Shown here: positions 40,876 through 52,037 of the stretch, in pieces | Layout: each line of letters opens with the position of its first letter | Position numbering within the stretch: the first letter of the stretch is position 1 | From: Shewanella dokdonensis | Lineage (GTDB): Bacteria; Pseudomonadota; Gammaproteobacteria; Enterobacterales; Shewanellaceae | NCBI RefSeq assembly: GCF_018394335.1 | Contig: NZ_CP074572.1 | Location: forward strand, 372,001-436,000 | DNA: 64,000 nucleotides | Reading direction: 5' to 3' | Notes under the pieces: model-generated | Told to the model about the DNA's origin: nothing | Database searches by the model: none | What the model saw: only the letters and a program-made list of their open reading frames with translations | Translations under genes and position numbers: made by a program

Positions 40876-41448
40876 TTGTTTCCAGAATCCAGTGGCTATT
40901 TCAGCGTTCCACACCCGTTCGATGCTTACATTTCGTTGTGGCCGGAAGGCCAAGCATTACCCGATGAAGCCGAACTGCAAAGCATGAAATCCAAAGGCAT
41001 GCAGCTAATGAGCGAAGTCAAAGCGTTGGAAGGTGACTGCCTGATCCATCTCAGGCAGATGGGTGATGATGGCCGGGCCATAGTGGAATATCTGAAACTG
41101 CAATCCCGCAAAGTAGATTTGGTGTTGCAGCACCTGCTGGAACAGGAAGCCCGGGATGGGCAACATTGTCTTGGTCTGCAGTTTGGCGGCAGCGGCGTGC
41201 GTTTGCAAAGTGAGCAGGCACTGCCACGCAACGCACAAGTAAAACTGCTGCTGTTTGTTCGAGAAGAGATCCTCTCGGTGCTGTGTCTTGCCAGAGTCAG
41301 TGATTGCCGCGAAGATCCCGATAATCCAGGGAGCTATCTGCTAGATCTGGAATACAGCGTCATCACCGAAACCGAAGTAGAACAACTGGTCAAAGCCAGT
41401 CTGGTAGTGCAACAAAAACAGTTAAAGTTGCGCAAAGCCAGCCGCTAA
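40876..41448 (+). CDS. PilZ domain protein
   Basis: 190-aa protein, probably binding cyclic di-GMP, although the canonical RxxxR and D/NxSxxG motifs are not clear. The start is TTG at 40876, supported by AAGAGG seven bases upstream. The C-terminal half has the beta-barrel pattern GLQFGGSGVRLQSEQAL with KLLLFVREEILSVLCLARVS, and the N-terminal half is alpha-helical. Proteins of this type lie next to mfd and lolC in Shewanella-like genomes (from memory). No operon partner. Confidence 0.65.
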   Translation: MFPESSGYFSVPHPFDAYISLWPEGQALPDEAELQSMKSKGMQLMSEVKALEGDCLIHLRQMGDDGRAIVEYLKLQSRKVDLVLQHLLEQEARDGQHCLGLQFGGSGVRLQSEQALPRNAQVKLLLFVREEILSVLCLARVSDCREDPDNPGSYLLDLEYSVITETEVEQLVKASLVVQQKQLKLRKASR

Positions 41449-41520
41449 CGCCACTGGTACTCACCGGCGCAAATCTCTACAATGTGCGCCATCTTTCAGA
41501 AACCATTCTTTGCCGTTTTA

Positions 41521-44500
41521 ATGACTGCTTTTTCTGTTCTGGCACCCGAGAGTGCCACCAAAGCCGGAGACATCCGTTATCTCGGCTTACCGGAAGGTGT
41601 TGCCCGCGCACTGACGTTAGCATCACTGGCACGACAGCATGCCGGGATCAGTTTGCTGGTCACCGCCGATACGCCAACGGCATTGACGCTGGAAGCTGAA
41701 CTGCGTTATCTACTGGCCGATGACATGCCGGTATGGCTGTTTCCTGATCGGGAAACTCTGCCTTACGACAGTTTTTCGCCACATCAGGACTTGATTTCAC
41801 AACGGCTGGAAACCCTGTCGCGGCTACCTGGTGCCCAAAAAGCGCTAGTTATTGTGCCAGTCACCACCTTGATGGTCAGATTACCGCCACAGGCATTTCT
41901 CAGTGCCAATGTGATGCTGCTGAAAAAGGGTGACCACTATCCGTTACAGCAGATGCGCGAACATCTGGTCAATGCCGGTTATCATCTGGTGGGCCAGGTT
42001 TACGAGCACGGCGAGTTTGCTATTCGCGGTTCCATTCTGGATATTTTTCCGATGGGCTCGCCCGCGCCTTTGCGTATCGAACTGTTTGATGATGAAGTGG
42101 AATCTATCCGCTACTTCGATGCTGACACCCAGTTATCACAAGATCCGGTCACTGCAATCCGCATGTTACCGGCGCGTGAGTTTCCAACCGATGACGCGGC
42201 GATTGAAGGCTTCCGCCTACGCTACCGCCGCTACTTTGAAGTAGTGGTCAAAGAACCGGAATCGGTATATCAGCAAGTGAGTCGGCATCTGATGCCTGCC
42301 GGCATCGAAAATTACCTACCACTGTTTTTCGATGAAACCGCCAGCCTGTTCGATTATCTGGGCGGCAAAATCCAACTGCTGACCATTGGCGATTTACAAA
42401 GCGCCGCCGATGAACACTTGGCGCAAGTACAGCACCGCTATGAAGATCGTAAAGTCGATCCACTGCGGCCATTGCTGGCCCCCAAAGATCTGTACCTGTT
42501 AACCGATCAACTGTTTGGTAGTTTTAAACAACTGCCGCGGGTGCAGCTAGATAGTGTCAGCAATCACAAACATCAGGTACTTGCTGCCGTCAACCCGCTG
42601 CCAGACTTAACGGTTAATCACAAACACAAACAACCGTTAGCCGCACTGGCAGACTTTGTTGCGCAACACCGCAAAATCCTGTTCAGTGCCGAAACCGAAG
42701 GTCGCCGCGAAGCCTTGCTGGAACTGCTGGCAAAAATTGGTCTAAAGCCACAGCAGTTCAGCAGTATCAAGGCATTTCTTAATAGCCCAGAGTCTATCGG
42801 TTTGCTGGTGTCGCCGTTATCCATTGGCTGTCAATTGCAACAGCCAGCGTTAAGCATCATCTGTGAAACTGAGCTGTTTGGCATCCGCATTGCGCAGCAA
42901 AGACGCCGTGATAAACAGCGCCAAGTCAGCCAAGATGCGCTGGTGCGCGATTTGGCGGAGCTAAAGGTCGGACAGCCGATAGTGCATCTGGAACACGGAG
43001 TAGCCTTGTATCAAGGGCTGGAAACACTCGATGCCGGTGGCATGATTGCCGAGTATTTAAAGCTGGAATATGCCGGTGGCGACAAGCTTTACGTGCCAGT
43101 TTCATCACTGCATCTTATCAGCCGTTATACCGTGGGGCCGGATCAGCAACCGGGCTTAAACAAACTCGGCAATGACACCTGGGATAAAGCCCGTAAAAAG
43201 GCCATTGAACGCATTCGCGATGTGGCGGCGGAATTACTGGACATTTATGCCCGCAGGCAATCGCGTCCCGGCGTTGCCGCTAAACTGGTGCCAGAAGATT
43301 ATGCTGTTTTTGCCCAGAGTTTTCCGTTTGAAGAAACCGTCGATCAGGAAACCGCTATCGATGCCGTGCTGAACGATATGCAATCGTCAGTGGCGATGGA
43401 TCGGCTGGTATGTGGTGATGTGGGCTTTGGTAAAACCGAAGTTGCCATGCGCGCGGCGTTTGTGGCCGTAAATGCGGGCAAACAAGTCGTGGTGTTAGTG
43501 CCCACTACCCTATTGGCGCAGCAGCACTACGAAAATTTCAAAGACAGATTTGCCGACTGGCCAGTCCGCATAGAGGTGATGTCGCGTTTCCGCACTGCTA
43601 AAGAGCAACAACAAGTGATTGACGCACTGGCTGAAGGCAAAGTGGATATCGTCATCGGCACTCATAAACTGCTCAACTCCGATGTTCGTTTTGAAGACCT
43701 TGGGCTGTTGGTGATCGATGAAGAACACCGCTTTGGCGTGCGCCAAAAAGAGAAAATCAAGGCACTTAGAGCCAATGTGGATATTCTGACGCTCACGGCT
43801 ACGCCAATTCCACGCACCCTCAACATGGCGATGTCGGGCATGCGCGATCTGTCGATTATTGCCACCCCACCCGCGAAACGGCTGGCGGTTAAAACTTTTG
43901 TCCGCGAATACGATAAAAATACCGTACGCGAAGCGATTCAACGTGAAATTCTCCGTGGTGGTCAGGTGTATTTTCTGCACAACAATGTGGAAACCATTGA
44001 AAAAGCCGCTGCCGATATTCGTGAATTAGTGCCGCAGGCACAGGTAGTGGTTGCTCACGGACAGATGCGAGAACGGGAATTGGAGCGCGTCATGTCCGAT
44101 TTCTATCACCGTCGCTACAACGTGTTGGTGTGTACCACGATTATCGAAACCGGGATTGATGTGCCCAGTGCCAATACCATTATCATTGAGCGCGCCGATA
44201 TGTTCGGGCTGGCACAACTGCATCAATTGCGTGGCCGCGTAGGTCGTTCCCATCACCAGGCTTATGCCTATTTGATGACACCGCATCCAAAGCGGATGAC
44301 AACCGATGCGCGTAAACGTCTGGAAGCGATTGATGCTTTGGAAGACCTAGGCGCCGGTTTTATGCTGGCAACGCAGGACTTGGAAATTCGCGGCGCGGGG
44401 GAATTACTCGGCGAAGAACAAAGCGGCCATATCTCCAAAATTGGTTTCAGCCTGTACATGGACATGCTGGAATCCGCCGTCAACGCCCTAAAACAAGGCA

Positions 44501-44985
44501 AAGAACCATCGCTGGCACAAATGCTCAATGAACAGTGTGAGATGGACTTACGGCTACCAGCGCTGCTGCCAGAGGATTATGTCGGTGACGTTAATATCCG
44601 CTTGTCGCTTTACAAGCGTATTGCCAACTGCCGCAGTGAAACCGCCTTGGATGAGCTGAAAGTGGAACTGATTGACCGCTTTGGCCTGTTACCGGAAGCC
44701 ACCCGCAATCTAATGCAACTGACGTTACTGAAACATCAAGCCACCGTATTAGGTATTAAGAAGCTAGAGATGCATGACCGGGGCGGCAGCCTGGAATTTC
44801 GCGATGATCATCTGATCGATCCGGGATTCATTATCGGCTTACTGCAGTCGCAACCACAAATCTATCGAATGGACGGCCCGAATAAGTTAAAGTTCACGTT
44901 AGCGACTGAAGGCAGTAAGCAGCGATTGGAAATGACTTCGTTATTGCTGCAACAGCTGGCACAACACACAGTGGGAGACAGATAG
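41521..44985 (+). CDS. mfd: Transcription-repair coupling factor
   Basis: Superfamily 2 translocase that removes stalled RNA polymerase and recruits UvrA. I choose the ATG at 41521 (MTAFSVLAPESATKAGDIRY) because it gives 1154 aa, close to E. coli's 1148; an upstream ATG at 41482 would add 13 residues. An N-terminal UvrB-like module is present (WLFPDRETLPYDSFSPHQDL), followed by the RNAP-interaction domain (QPIVHLEHGVALYQGL), Walker A GDVGFGKTEVAMRAA, DEEHRFGVRQ, TATPIPRTLNMAM and QLRGRVGRS. A TRCF domain ends it. Frame intact. Confidence 0.97.
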   Translation: MTAFSVLAPESATKAGDIRYLGLPEGVARALTLASLARQHAGISLLVTADTPTALTLEAELRYLLADDMPVWLFPDRETLPYDSFSPHQDLISQRLETLSRLPGAQKALVIVPVTTLMVRLPPQAFLSANVMLLKKGDHYPLQQMREHLVNAGYHLVGQVYEHGEFAIRGSILDIFPMGSPAPLRIELFDDEVESIRYFDADTQLSQDPVTAIRMLPAREFPTDDAAIEGFRLRYRRYFEVVVKEPESVYQQVSRHLMPAGIENYLPLFFDETASLFDYLGGKIQLLTIGDLQSAADEHLAQVQHRYEDRKVDPLRPLLAPKDLYLLTDQLFGSFKQLPRVQLDSVSNHKHQVLAAVNPLPDLTVNHKHKQPLAALADFVAQHRKILFSAETEGRREALLELLAKIGLKPQQFSSIKAFLNSPESIGLLVSPLSIGCQLQQPALSIICETELFGIRIAQQRRRDKQRQVSQDALVRDLAELKVGQPIVHLEHGVALYQGLETLDAGGMIAEYLKLEYAGGDKLYVPVSSLHLISRYTVGPDQQPGLNKLGNDTWDKARKKAIERIRDVAAELLDIYARRQSRPGVAAKLVPEDYAVFAQSFPFEETVDQETAIDAVLNDMQSSVAMDRLVCGDVGFGKTEVAMRAAFVAVNAGKQVVVLVPTTLLAQQHYENFKDRFADWPVRIEVMSRFRTAKEQQQVIDALAEGKVDIVIGTHKLLNSDVRFEDLGLLVIDEEHRFGVRQKEKIKALRANVDILTLTATPIPRTLNMAMSGMRDLSIIATPPAKRLAVKTFVREYDKNTVREAIQREILRGGQVYFLHNNVETIEKAAADIRELVPQAQVVVAHGQMRERELERVMSDFYHRRYNVLVCTTIIETGIDVPSANTIIIERADMFGLAQLHQLRGRVGRSHHQAYAYLMTPHPKRMTTDARKRLEAIDALEDLGAGFMLATQDLEIRGAGELLGEEQSGHISKIGFSLYMDMLESAVNALKQGKEPSLAQMLNEQCEMDLRLPALLPEDYVGDVNIRLSLYKRIANCRSETALDELKVELIDRFGLLPEATRNLMQLTLLKHQATVLGIKKLEMHDRGGSLEFRDDHLIDPGFIIGLLQSQPQIYRMDGPNKLKFTLATEGSKQRLEMTSLLLQQLAQHTVGDR

Positions 44986-46004
44986 TGTTTGCAAAATTTA
45001 TGCTGGCAACGCTGACAGCATTGACGCTGAGTCCAATGGTTCAGGCGGCGCAATATCCTTGGTACGAAGTGGAAATCTACATTTTTGAGCGTCAGGCGCA
45101 AACTGATGAACATTGGCCTGATAGCCCACTGGCACTGAAAACCACCAATGCGCTGGATCTGCTGACACCACAAGTTGCCAGTGATATCACCGGCGTCAGC
45201 ATGGCCATGGGCGACTGCGGCAACAACAGCTGGAATACGCTGGGTAGCGCTAGCAGTGACACTCATTCTGGCACTCAACCGCAACAACCATGTCATGGAC
45301 TGGGAAGCGCTCAAACCCTGGTTATGCCGAAAATTATGCCAGTAGATGTGCATCCTAAAGATGAGCGAAGTGCCAATCTGCAAACCGCCGTTCTTGAAGG
45401 CGCCGACAAAGCGCGTTTTGGTGAAATGATGTCCAAGCTACAGCGTCAGGCTGGAGTGCAATCCCTGTTGCATATCACTTGGCGGCAAGAGATGAAGCCT
45501 CGGCGCCAAGCACAGCCGTTGCATCTGTTTGCCGGACAGGATTTTTCTAGTCGCTTTCAGGCCAACGGCCTGCCTATCAGTGAACAACCCTTGAACCAGG
45601 GTAGCTTCAACGGCTTTGATAATTTGATGTCACCCGAAAAACCCGCAGCAGTCTGGCAATTTGATGGCCTGTTGAATATCTATCTGAGTCATTACCTTTA
45701 CGTTGAGACCCGTTTCAATTTGCGCCAGCCTGGGCAAAAGAGTATCTCGGTAGAGGGGCTTCCAGCCACGGTAATGCCTTATCTGTTCAGCATTCCTATG
45801 GAGCAGAATCGGCGCATTCGTAGCACAGAGATCCACTATTTTGATCATCCTGCCATGGGCATGATGTTACAGGTAAGACGTATCAGACAACCTGATGGCG
45901 CTGAGCAGCAGGAACCCGAATCGCAAGAAGCTGAAGACGACCAGCCACAGACTCCCGCAGCCGATGAGCCGCCAGCCACCAATGGAACGCCGCCACAACA
46001 TTAA
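44985..46004 (+). CDS. csiV: CsiV-family peptidoglycan-binding protein
   Basis: Exported protein of 339 aa. Start GTG at 44985 overlaps the mfd stop (TAGTG). Signal peptide FAKFMLATLTALTLSPMVQA is followed by YPWYEVEIYIFERQ, the family's first-strand signature. The end is a low-complexity Glu/Gln/Pro tail. In Vibrio the CsiV homologue is a periplasmic activator of cell-wall enzymes needed for shape in D-amino acids; the same role is inferred. Coupling to mfd is probably only positional. Confidence 0.75.
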   Translation: MFAKFMLATLTALTLSPMVQAAQYPWYEVEIYIFERQAQTDEHWPDSPLALKTTNALDLLTPQVASDITGVSMAMGDCGNNSWNTLGSASSDTHSGTQPQQPCHGLGSAQTLVMPKIMPVDVHPKDERSANLQTAVLEGADKARFGEMMSKLQRQAGVQSLLHITWRQEMKPRRQAQPLHLFAGQDFSSRFQANGLPISEQPLNQGSFNGFDNLMSPEKPAAVWQFDGLLNIYLSHYLYVETRFNLRQPGQKSISVEGLPATVMPYLFSIPMEQNRRIRSTEIHYFDHPAMGMMLQVRRIRQPDGAEQQEPESQEAEDDQPQTPAADEPPATNGTPPQH

Positions 46005-46273
46005 ACCGTAATGGAAAAATCGAGGTAGATTTCGTCTGCCTCGTCCTCTTCCACAAAAACACTGTCCACTTTGGCGTTAGTCGGCCCGGTTTCGCACCAA
46101 TGGATTAATTGATCTACCGCCGGGAACGCCCCTTGCGCCAAGATCTCCACCCCACCGTCATCCCGGTTGCTAACATAACCGGTAACCCCAAGTGCATTAG
46201 CTTTCTGCAATGCCGAATAGCGAAATCCTACGCCTTGAACCTTGCCCCTAATGGTGATCATTACCCTTTTCAT
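46001..46273 (-). CDS. yccX: Acylphosphatase
   Basis: 90-aa enzyme hydrolysing acyl-phosphates. The family signature is complete: RGKVQGVGFRYSALQKANAL contains the catalytic arginine, and GYVSNRDDGGVEILAQG contains the asparagine. Start MKRVMITIRG at 46271-46273. Convergent with csiV; their stop ends overlap by four bases. Confidence 0.95.
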   Translation of the reverse strand: MKRVMITIRGKVQGVGFRYSALQKANALGVTGYVSNRDDGGVEILAQGAFPAVDQLIHWCETGPTNAKVDSVFVEEDEADEIYLDFSITV

Positions 46274-46627
46274 GCCACCTGTTCCTCTTTGCTATTGCTC
46301 TTATAAATCAAGCACTCCGACTACAAAAAAGCAAAGATAAACGACAAATTATGTTGCTAAATCCGCCTCAGCCGCAAAGCTGACTTGCCAAAGATACGGC
46401 ACCGCAGCAATTCTAGGCGCTTTATGATCAGGACTCTTTTGATTTTCAGCACTGGCAGTTTTCATGTGCGACTAAAGGCCGAGCCGATGTTCGGCTCAGA
46501 GGTGTCTCGACGTGCCGCTCAGGGCTTCTTAATGTACGCTCAGGGCTGTTTCGACGTGCCGCTCAAGGCTTCTTCATGTACGCTCAGGGCTGTTTCAACG
46601 TGCCGCTCAGGGCTTCTTAATATACGC
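46274..46627. other. Intergenic region with tandem repeats
   Basis: Promoter side of the acylphosphatase gene on the left. A GAGCCGA/TCGGCTC hairpin lies at 46481-46497, followed by the 44-bp tandem repeat array (46508-46639). The plus-strand open frame over the array is made of repeat units and is not credible as a gene. Confidence 0.6.
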
Positions 46628-46639
46628 TCAGGGCTGCTT
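46508..46639. repeat. Three 44-bp tandem repeats spilling from the 3' end of ycfP
   Basis: Units start at 46508, 46552 and 46596 and differ by a few bases. Each 44-bp unit is itself two related halves sharing CGCTCAGGGCT, one beginning CGACGTGC and one AATGTA. On the minus strand the rightmost half-unit carries the last codons and stop of ycfP (AAG CAG CCC TGA), so the array seems to have grown from the gene's end. Confidence 0.85.
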
Positions 46640-47170
46640 TTTGAATGCTTTGATGGCTACCAGATGACTGGAGAGTGACGGAAACTTATGTGGCTGCTGT
46701 TTATCCCAGATGACAGTGTAATACTGCTGCAACAGCTCACAACTACGACGGCTGTCCAGCATCTCATCTTGCGCAGATAAGAGGCACAAGGCGCGGCCAC
46801 GGTTTTTATTGCGAAAATCCTTAACGCATTTCTGGGCAATGTCCAGGTATTCCTCTGGTCGATCAATTTTCCCCGGCATATTTTCTTCAGGCCAAAGATT
46901 AGGATTGACCAGCACGGTTTTAATGCCCGCCAGAAAGCCGATGCGTTCTGCCCAGAAACCACCCAAACCGACACCTAACAGCAAAGGCTGCTTATCATCC
47001 GTCAATTTTAGCTGTTTGCACACTTCGTTAAGCAGGTGCTGCATATCATGCTTGGGATAAAGCGTGCTGTAACTTAACAGTCGCACATCATCATCAATAA
47101 ACTGCAACTGTCTGACTTTTTCATAATTACCGGGACTGGTCGCGTCAAAGCCATGTAGATACAAAATCAT
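46628..47170 (-). CDS. ycfP: YcfP family alpha/beta-hydrolase-like protein (UPF0227)
   Basis: 180-aa protein with the YcfP signature: [64 protein letters not shown] and [15 protein letters not shown]. The expected GxSxG nucleophile elbow reads GVGLGG, without serine, as in E. coli YcfP, so catalysis by the usual triad is doubtful. Its stop lies inside the tandem repeat array. Biological role unknown; often near nagZ. Confidence 0.9.
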   Translation of the reverse strand: MILYLHGFDATSPGNYEKVRQLQFIDDDVRLLSYSTLYPKHDMQHLLNEVCKQLKLTDDKQPLLLGVGLGGFWAERIGFLAGIKTVLVNPNLWPEENMPGKIDRPEEYLDIAQKCVKDFRNKNRGRALCLLSAQDEMLDSRRSCELLQQYYTVIWDKQQPHKFPSLSSHLVAIKAFKKQP

Positions 47171-47251
47171 TGTTGCTATTCCCTATGCAGGCATGTGCAG
47201 TATTCAAACTAACCAATCTTTGTGCAACTTTTCTTGTGCCAAGTCAAATTA

Positions 47252-48255
47252 TCAAGGATGAAGCCGAGCGGCCAACGCTGCGGCACTTTGCCAGCGCGAT
47301 TCATTTTGTAAGGCATCAAGCAGCCGCCCCTGATCTGGTTTCAAACTCGCGAGCATCCCCGCTGTCGAGTGCGGCCAAGTAAAATCATGCAGTAATGTTC
47401 TAGCGCCCTCCGGCTCATTACACACCAGGATCATATCGCAACCTGCGGCGATGGCAGCATTGGCCCGTTGCCGGAAATCCCCGCAAATGCGGCGCCTTTC
47501 ATCCCGAGATCATCTGAAAAAATGACCCCTGCAAACCGCAGTTGTTGCCGTAGCACCTGCTGCAACCAGAATGGAGAAAAGCCCGCGGGTTTGGCATCTA
47601 CCTGCGGATAAATGACATGTGCAGGCATAATGCCCTGCAACGCGCCTTCGGCAATCAGGGTTTCGAAAGGCTGCATATCGTTAGCCGCAATCTCTGCCAG
47701 CGGGCGGTTATCAAGCGCCTGAGCGTGATGAGTATCGGCGGCGACACTGCCATGTCCGGGAAAGTGTTTGCCAACGGCCACCATTCCGGCATCCTGCATC
47801 CCGCCAATAAAACTGCGCGCCAGCGTAGTGACTGTCGCGGCATCGCTGGCAAATGAGCGTTTGCCGATCACTTCACTGATGCCATGCAGATCCAATACTG
47901 GCGCAAAACTCAGGTCGATATCGCAAGCCAGCAGCTCGATGGCCATAAGAAAACCGAGTTCTTTCGCCCAGTCGAGCGCTTGTGCCGTATCTTGGGCAGC
48001 AGGCAGAATACTGCCCATTGCCGGGATCTGACTGAAGCCATCACGAAACCGCTGCACCCGACCGCCCTCGTGATCGACGGCAATAATTAATTCTGGCCGC
48101 AACCGTCTGACGGAACGCACCAGTTCAATTAATTGTTCGCGGCTCTGATAATTGCGGCTAAACAGGATCAAGCCCCCCACCGCCGGGTGCTGCAACACTT
48201 CGGCTTCATCCCCCTGCAATTGGGTTCCCGCCACATCCAGCATCAGATAACTCAT
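47252..48255 (-). CDS. nagZ: Beta-N-acetylhexosaminidase of wall recycling (one frameshift)
   Basis: Cytosolic GH3 enzyme that removes GlcNAc from anhydro-muropeptides; its product feeds ampC induction where present. It shows DHEGGRVQRFRDGFSQIPAM and the catalytic-loop signature KHFPGHGSVAADTHHA, then FSDDLGMKGA. The frame breaks at the C4 run 47479-47482; one more G gives FAGDFRQRANAAIAAGCDMI and continues to LHP-stop at 47252, about 334 aa. The unrepaired ORF would lack the last 60 residues. Confidence 0.95.
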
Positions 48256-48540
48256 GCATTTTCCTTATTAAATTTACACTATCAGCTTACCATTCCAGCG
48301 TTGCATATATTTCGCCAAGCTAGCGCTATACTGAATATCTAGCGTATTACCAGTAACCTTAAAGCAGCTAATGCGAATCTACATTGATTAAAATAACTAA
48401 TGATATAGCCGTCGCAAAGTGTGGGATACTTGAGACAATATCCGGTCAGCATTGCTGCCAAGGTTACCTGTAATTTTCACTGGGTGCGAGTATGACACTC
48501 AGGAAGTACAACAATAGCGAGCACTATCAGGGTTTATTAC
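48256..48540. other. Divergent promoter region of nagZ and sdaA
   Basis: 285 bp, AT-rich, with no gene. It holds leftward nagZ and rightward sdaA promoters. I could not fix promoter boxes or operators. Confidence 0.5.
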
Positions 48541-49917
48541 ATGATCAGCGTATTCGACATGTTCAAAATTGGTATTGGTCCTTCCAGTTCCCATACGGTA
48601 GGGCCAATGAAAGCGGGTAAATTCTTTATTGAAAGACTTAACCGTGAAGGCCTGTTATCGACAACAGATGAGTTGCGGGCAGAGCTGTTTGGCTCTTTAG
48701 GGCAGACAGGTAAAGGCCACGGCACCGGTAAAGCGATAATCCTCGGGTTGATGGGTGAAGATCCTGAGACAGTTGATACCGACAGCGTTGATGTCATTTT
48801 GCAACAGGTACATGACCATGAAGCGTTACAATTGTCCGATGGTCGCCAGGTCAAATTTACCCGTGAAGATGGTATCACCTACCACAGACGTAAAACCCTG
48901 CCAGCCCATGCCAATGCCATGACGCTTTCCGCCTGGCGAGAAGGCGTTTGCCTATGTCAGCGCACTTACTATTCGGTGGGCGGTGGTTTTATCCTCAATG
49001 AAGAGGAAATTCAGCAGCAAGATGCTTCACCCGCTATCCCCTTGCCCAAAGTGCCTTATGACTTTGACAGTGCCAGCCAACTGGTTAGTTTGTGTCTGGA
49101 TAATGGCCTGAGTATCTCATCGCTGATGCTGGCAAATGAACTGACCATGCGGCCAGAGACCGAACTCAAGGCAAAGCTGTGGCACATCTGGCAAACAATG
49201 AAACACTGTGTCGAAAAAGGCTGCCGCAAAGAAGGCATTCTGCCTGGCGGTTTAAAATTACGCCGTAGAGCACCTGCCTTGTACCGTCGTCTAAAGGCTG
49301 AAAGCAAGAACAATATCGACCCGTTAAATGCCATGGATTGGGTGGATCTGTTTGCAATGGCCGTTAATGAGCAAAATGCGGCGGGAGAACGCGTGGTCAC
49401 CGCCCCCACCAACGGTGCGGCGGGCATTATTCCAGCCGTACTTTGCTACTACGACACCTTTGTTGAGCCCGTTGATGAAGACAGCTGCGCGCGCTTTTTG
49501 CTTACGGCTGCCGCGATTGGCATTCTCTACAAGAAAAACGCATCGATTTCTGGCGCAGAAGTCGGCTGTCAAGGTGAAGTCGGTGTCGCCTGCTCTATGG
49601 CGGCGGCAGCTCTGACCGAGATTATGGGCGGCACCGTGGAACATGTAGAAAATGCTGCCGAAATCGGCATGGAGCACAACCTGGGGCTTACCTGCGATCC
49701 CGTAGGCGGGTTAGTTCAAGTGCCTTGTATTGAGCGTAATGCGATGGGGGCGGTCAAAGCCATCAACGCCTCACGGCTGGCACTGCGTGGCGATGGCAAT
49801 CACAAGGTATCGCTGGATAAGGTGATTAAAACCATGATGGATACCGGTAAAGATATGCGCAGTAAATATAAGGAAACCGCCAGAGGTGGACTTGCCGTGA
49901 ATATCGTGGAATGTTGA
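48541..49917 (+). CDS. sdaA: L-serine ammonia-lyase, iron-sulfur type
   Basis: Deaminates L-serine to pyruvate with a catalytic 4Fe-4S cluster. 458 aa, single-chain form. The beta domain starts [20 protein letters not shown] with the GPSSSHT motif, and the alpha domain has the cluster cysteines in [15 protein letters not shown] and [19 protein letters not shown]. Frame intact; ends [12 protein letters not shown]. Single gene with its own terminator. Confidence 0.97.
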   Translation: MISVFDMFKIGIGPSSSHTVGPMKAGKFFIERLNREGLLSTTDELRAELFGSLGQTGKGHGTGKAIILGLMGEDPETVDTDSVDVILQQVHDHEALQLSDGRQVKFTREDGITYHRRKTLPAHANAMTLSAWREGVCLCQRTYYSVGGGFILNEEEIQQQDASPAIPLPKVPYDFDSASQLVSLCLDNGLSISSLMLANELTMRPETELKAKLWHIWQTMKHCVEKGCRKEGILPGGLKLRRRAPALYRRLKAESKNNIDPLNAMDWVDLFAMAVNEQNAAGERVVTAPTNGAAGIIPAVLCYYDTFVEPVDEDSCARFLLTAAAIGILYKKNASISGAEVGCQGEVGVACSMAAAALTEIMGGTVEHVENAAEIGMEHNLGLTCDPVGGLVQVPCIERNAMGAVKAINASRLALRGDGNHKVSLDKVIKTMMDTGKDMRSKYKETARGGLAVNIVEC

Positions 49918-49940
49918 GCGGCAGTTAACAGAAACAATAA

Positions 49941-49966
49941 GCCCGGCTTACATCTGCCGGGCCTTT
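49941..49966 (+). terminator. Terminator of sdaA
   Basis: GCCCGGC and GCCGGGC pair around TTACATCT, followed by CTTTCG; 24 bp past the sdaA stop. The short T tail makes it moderately strong. It lies in the convergent gap with cysB. Confidence 0.75.
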
Positions 49967-50000
49967 CGATAATACGACCAATGCCACCTAGCGCTAGCGT

Positions 50001-51067
<1,067 letters not shown>

Positions 51068-51200
51068 ACTAAATCAAACAGGAATATAATGATTTTCCTG
51101 TCCAAGATCTACGACACTATCGTCAAGCTGGGCTATGATAGCTAGGCTAGTTTGTTGATTTATTGTAGCATTACTAAAATTATATATTATCGGAACAACT

Positions 51201-51976
51201 ATGGCATTTACCCTGGTACTGGTGCTGATCGGTGCGCTGTTGCTGTTAGTGATAGGGATTAACGCCCTGCAACAGCAAAAACAGCGTGCTGAAGCGTTGC
51301 GACGAACCGAATTGGCTCGTCAGCGAGCCATTTTAGAGGAAACAGAGGAAGTATTGGCCAACACAGGCATGTTTCCCTGTACCAGCCATACTAATCTGGT
51401 GTTATACAAACGAATTAAAGAAGCCGCACAACAGGCGATGATGCTTAGCAATGCGGCACAGCGGGCAGATTATGAACGTCGGGTGATGGACTTAGATGGC
51501 ATGATCAATAACCTGCAGAAGAGTCCCCCCAGCAGCCGTCTATTGAGAACTTTCGGCTTCCCGACAACGATCGGCAAATCCTAGTCTTGGTACAGACCCT
51601 TAAAAAGTTGAAAGCCATCATTCGCGATGAGCACAACAAAGGGAAAATGGATCCTGTGGTTTTCTCCAGTGAAGAGACGCGTATTAACAGCTTACAACTG
51701 CGCATTAATGTGGACAGTATGCTGTCGCGCGCTCGTAGCGCTTGTTATATGAAGCAGTATGGTTCATCGCGGCAAATGGTTACCAAAGCGTTAGGCACAC
51801 TGAACACCATCAAGGGGCAAACCCCAGGGGATCCTTTCATTACCCGTAAAGTTGAAGAGGCCAAGCAACTGCTGGAAGAGATCAATGGCGCCGTAAAGAT
51901 GGCGCAGCCAAGTGCCCCTAAACAGAAAGACGAAGACGATATCGACGTATTGTTTCAGCCGAAAAAGAAATGGTAA
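51201..51976 (+). CDS. Membrane-anchored coiled-coil protein of unknown function (one frameshift)
   Basis: Starts MAFTLVLVLIGALLLLVIGI, a single N-terminal membrane anchor, followed by a basic coiled-coil segment (QQQKQRAEALRRTELARQRA) and a helical soluble domain. The frame breaks at the C6 run 51525-51530; one more C gives KSPPQQPSIENFRLPDNDRQ and IL, and joins a second half ending DDIDVLFQPKKKW. Repaired length about 258 aa. I do not recognise a named family. It is divergent from cysB and convergent with topA, with a shared terminator. Confidence 0.75.
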
Positions 51977-51979
51977 AAG

Positions 51980-52004
51980 AACGCCCTGCAATGCAGGGCG
52001 TTTT
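51980..52004. terminator. Bidirectional terminator between the coiled-coil gene and topA
   Basis: AACGCCCTGC and GCAGGGCGTT pair around AAT, with TTTT on the right and AAAAG on the left. Confidence 0.85.
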
Positions 52005-52037
52005 ACTAATGTGACTGATTTAATGTGCTTGAATAGT

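Noticed and set aside
46385..46678. 97-aa ORF across the tandem repeats (+ strand)
   Set aside because: Made almost entirely of 44-bp repeat units, with no ribosome-binding site; antisense to the end of ycfP.
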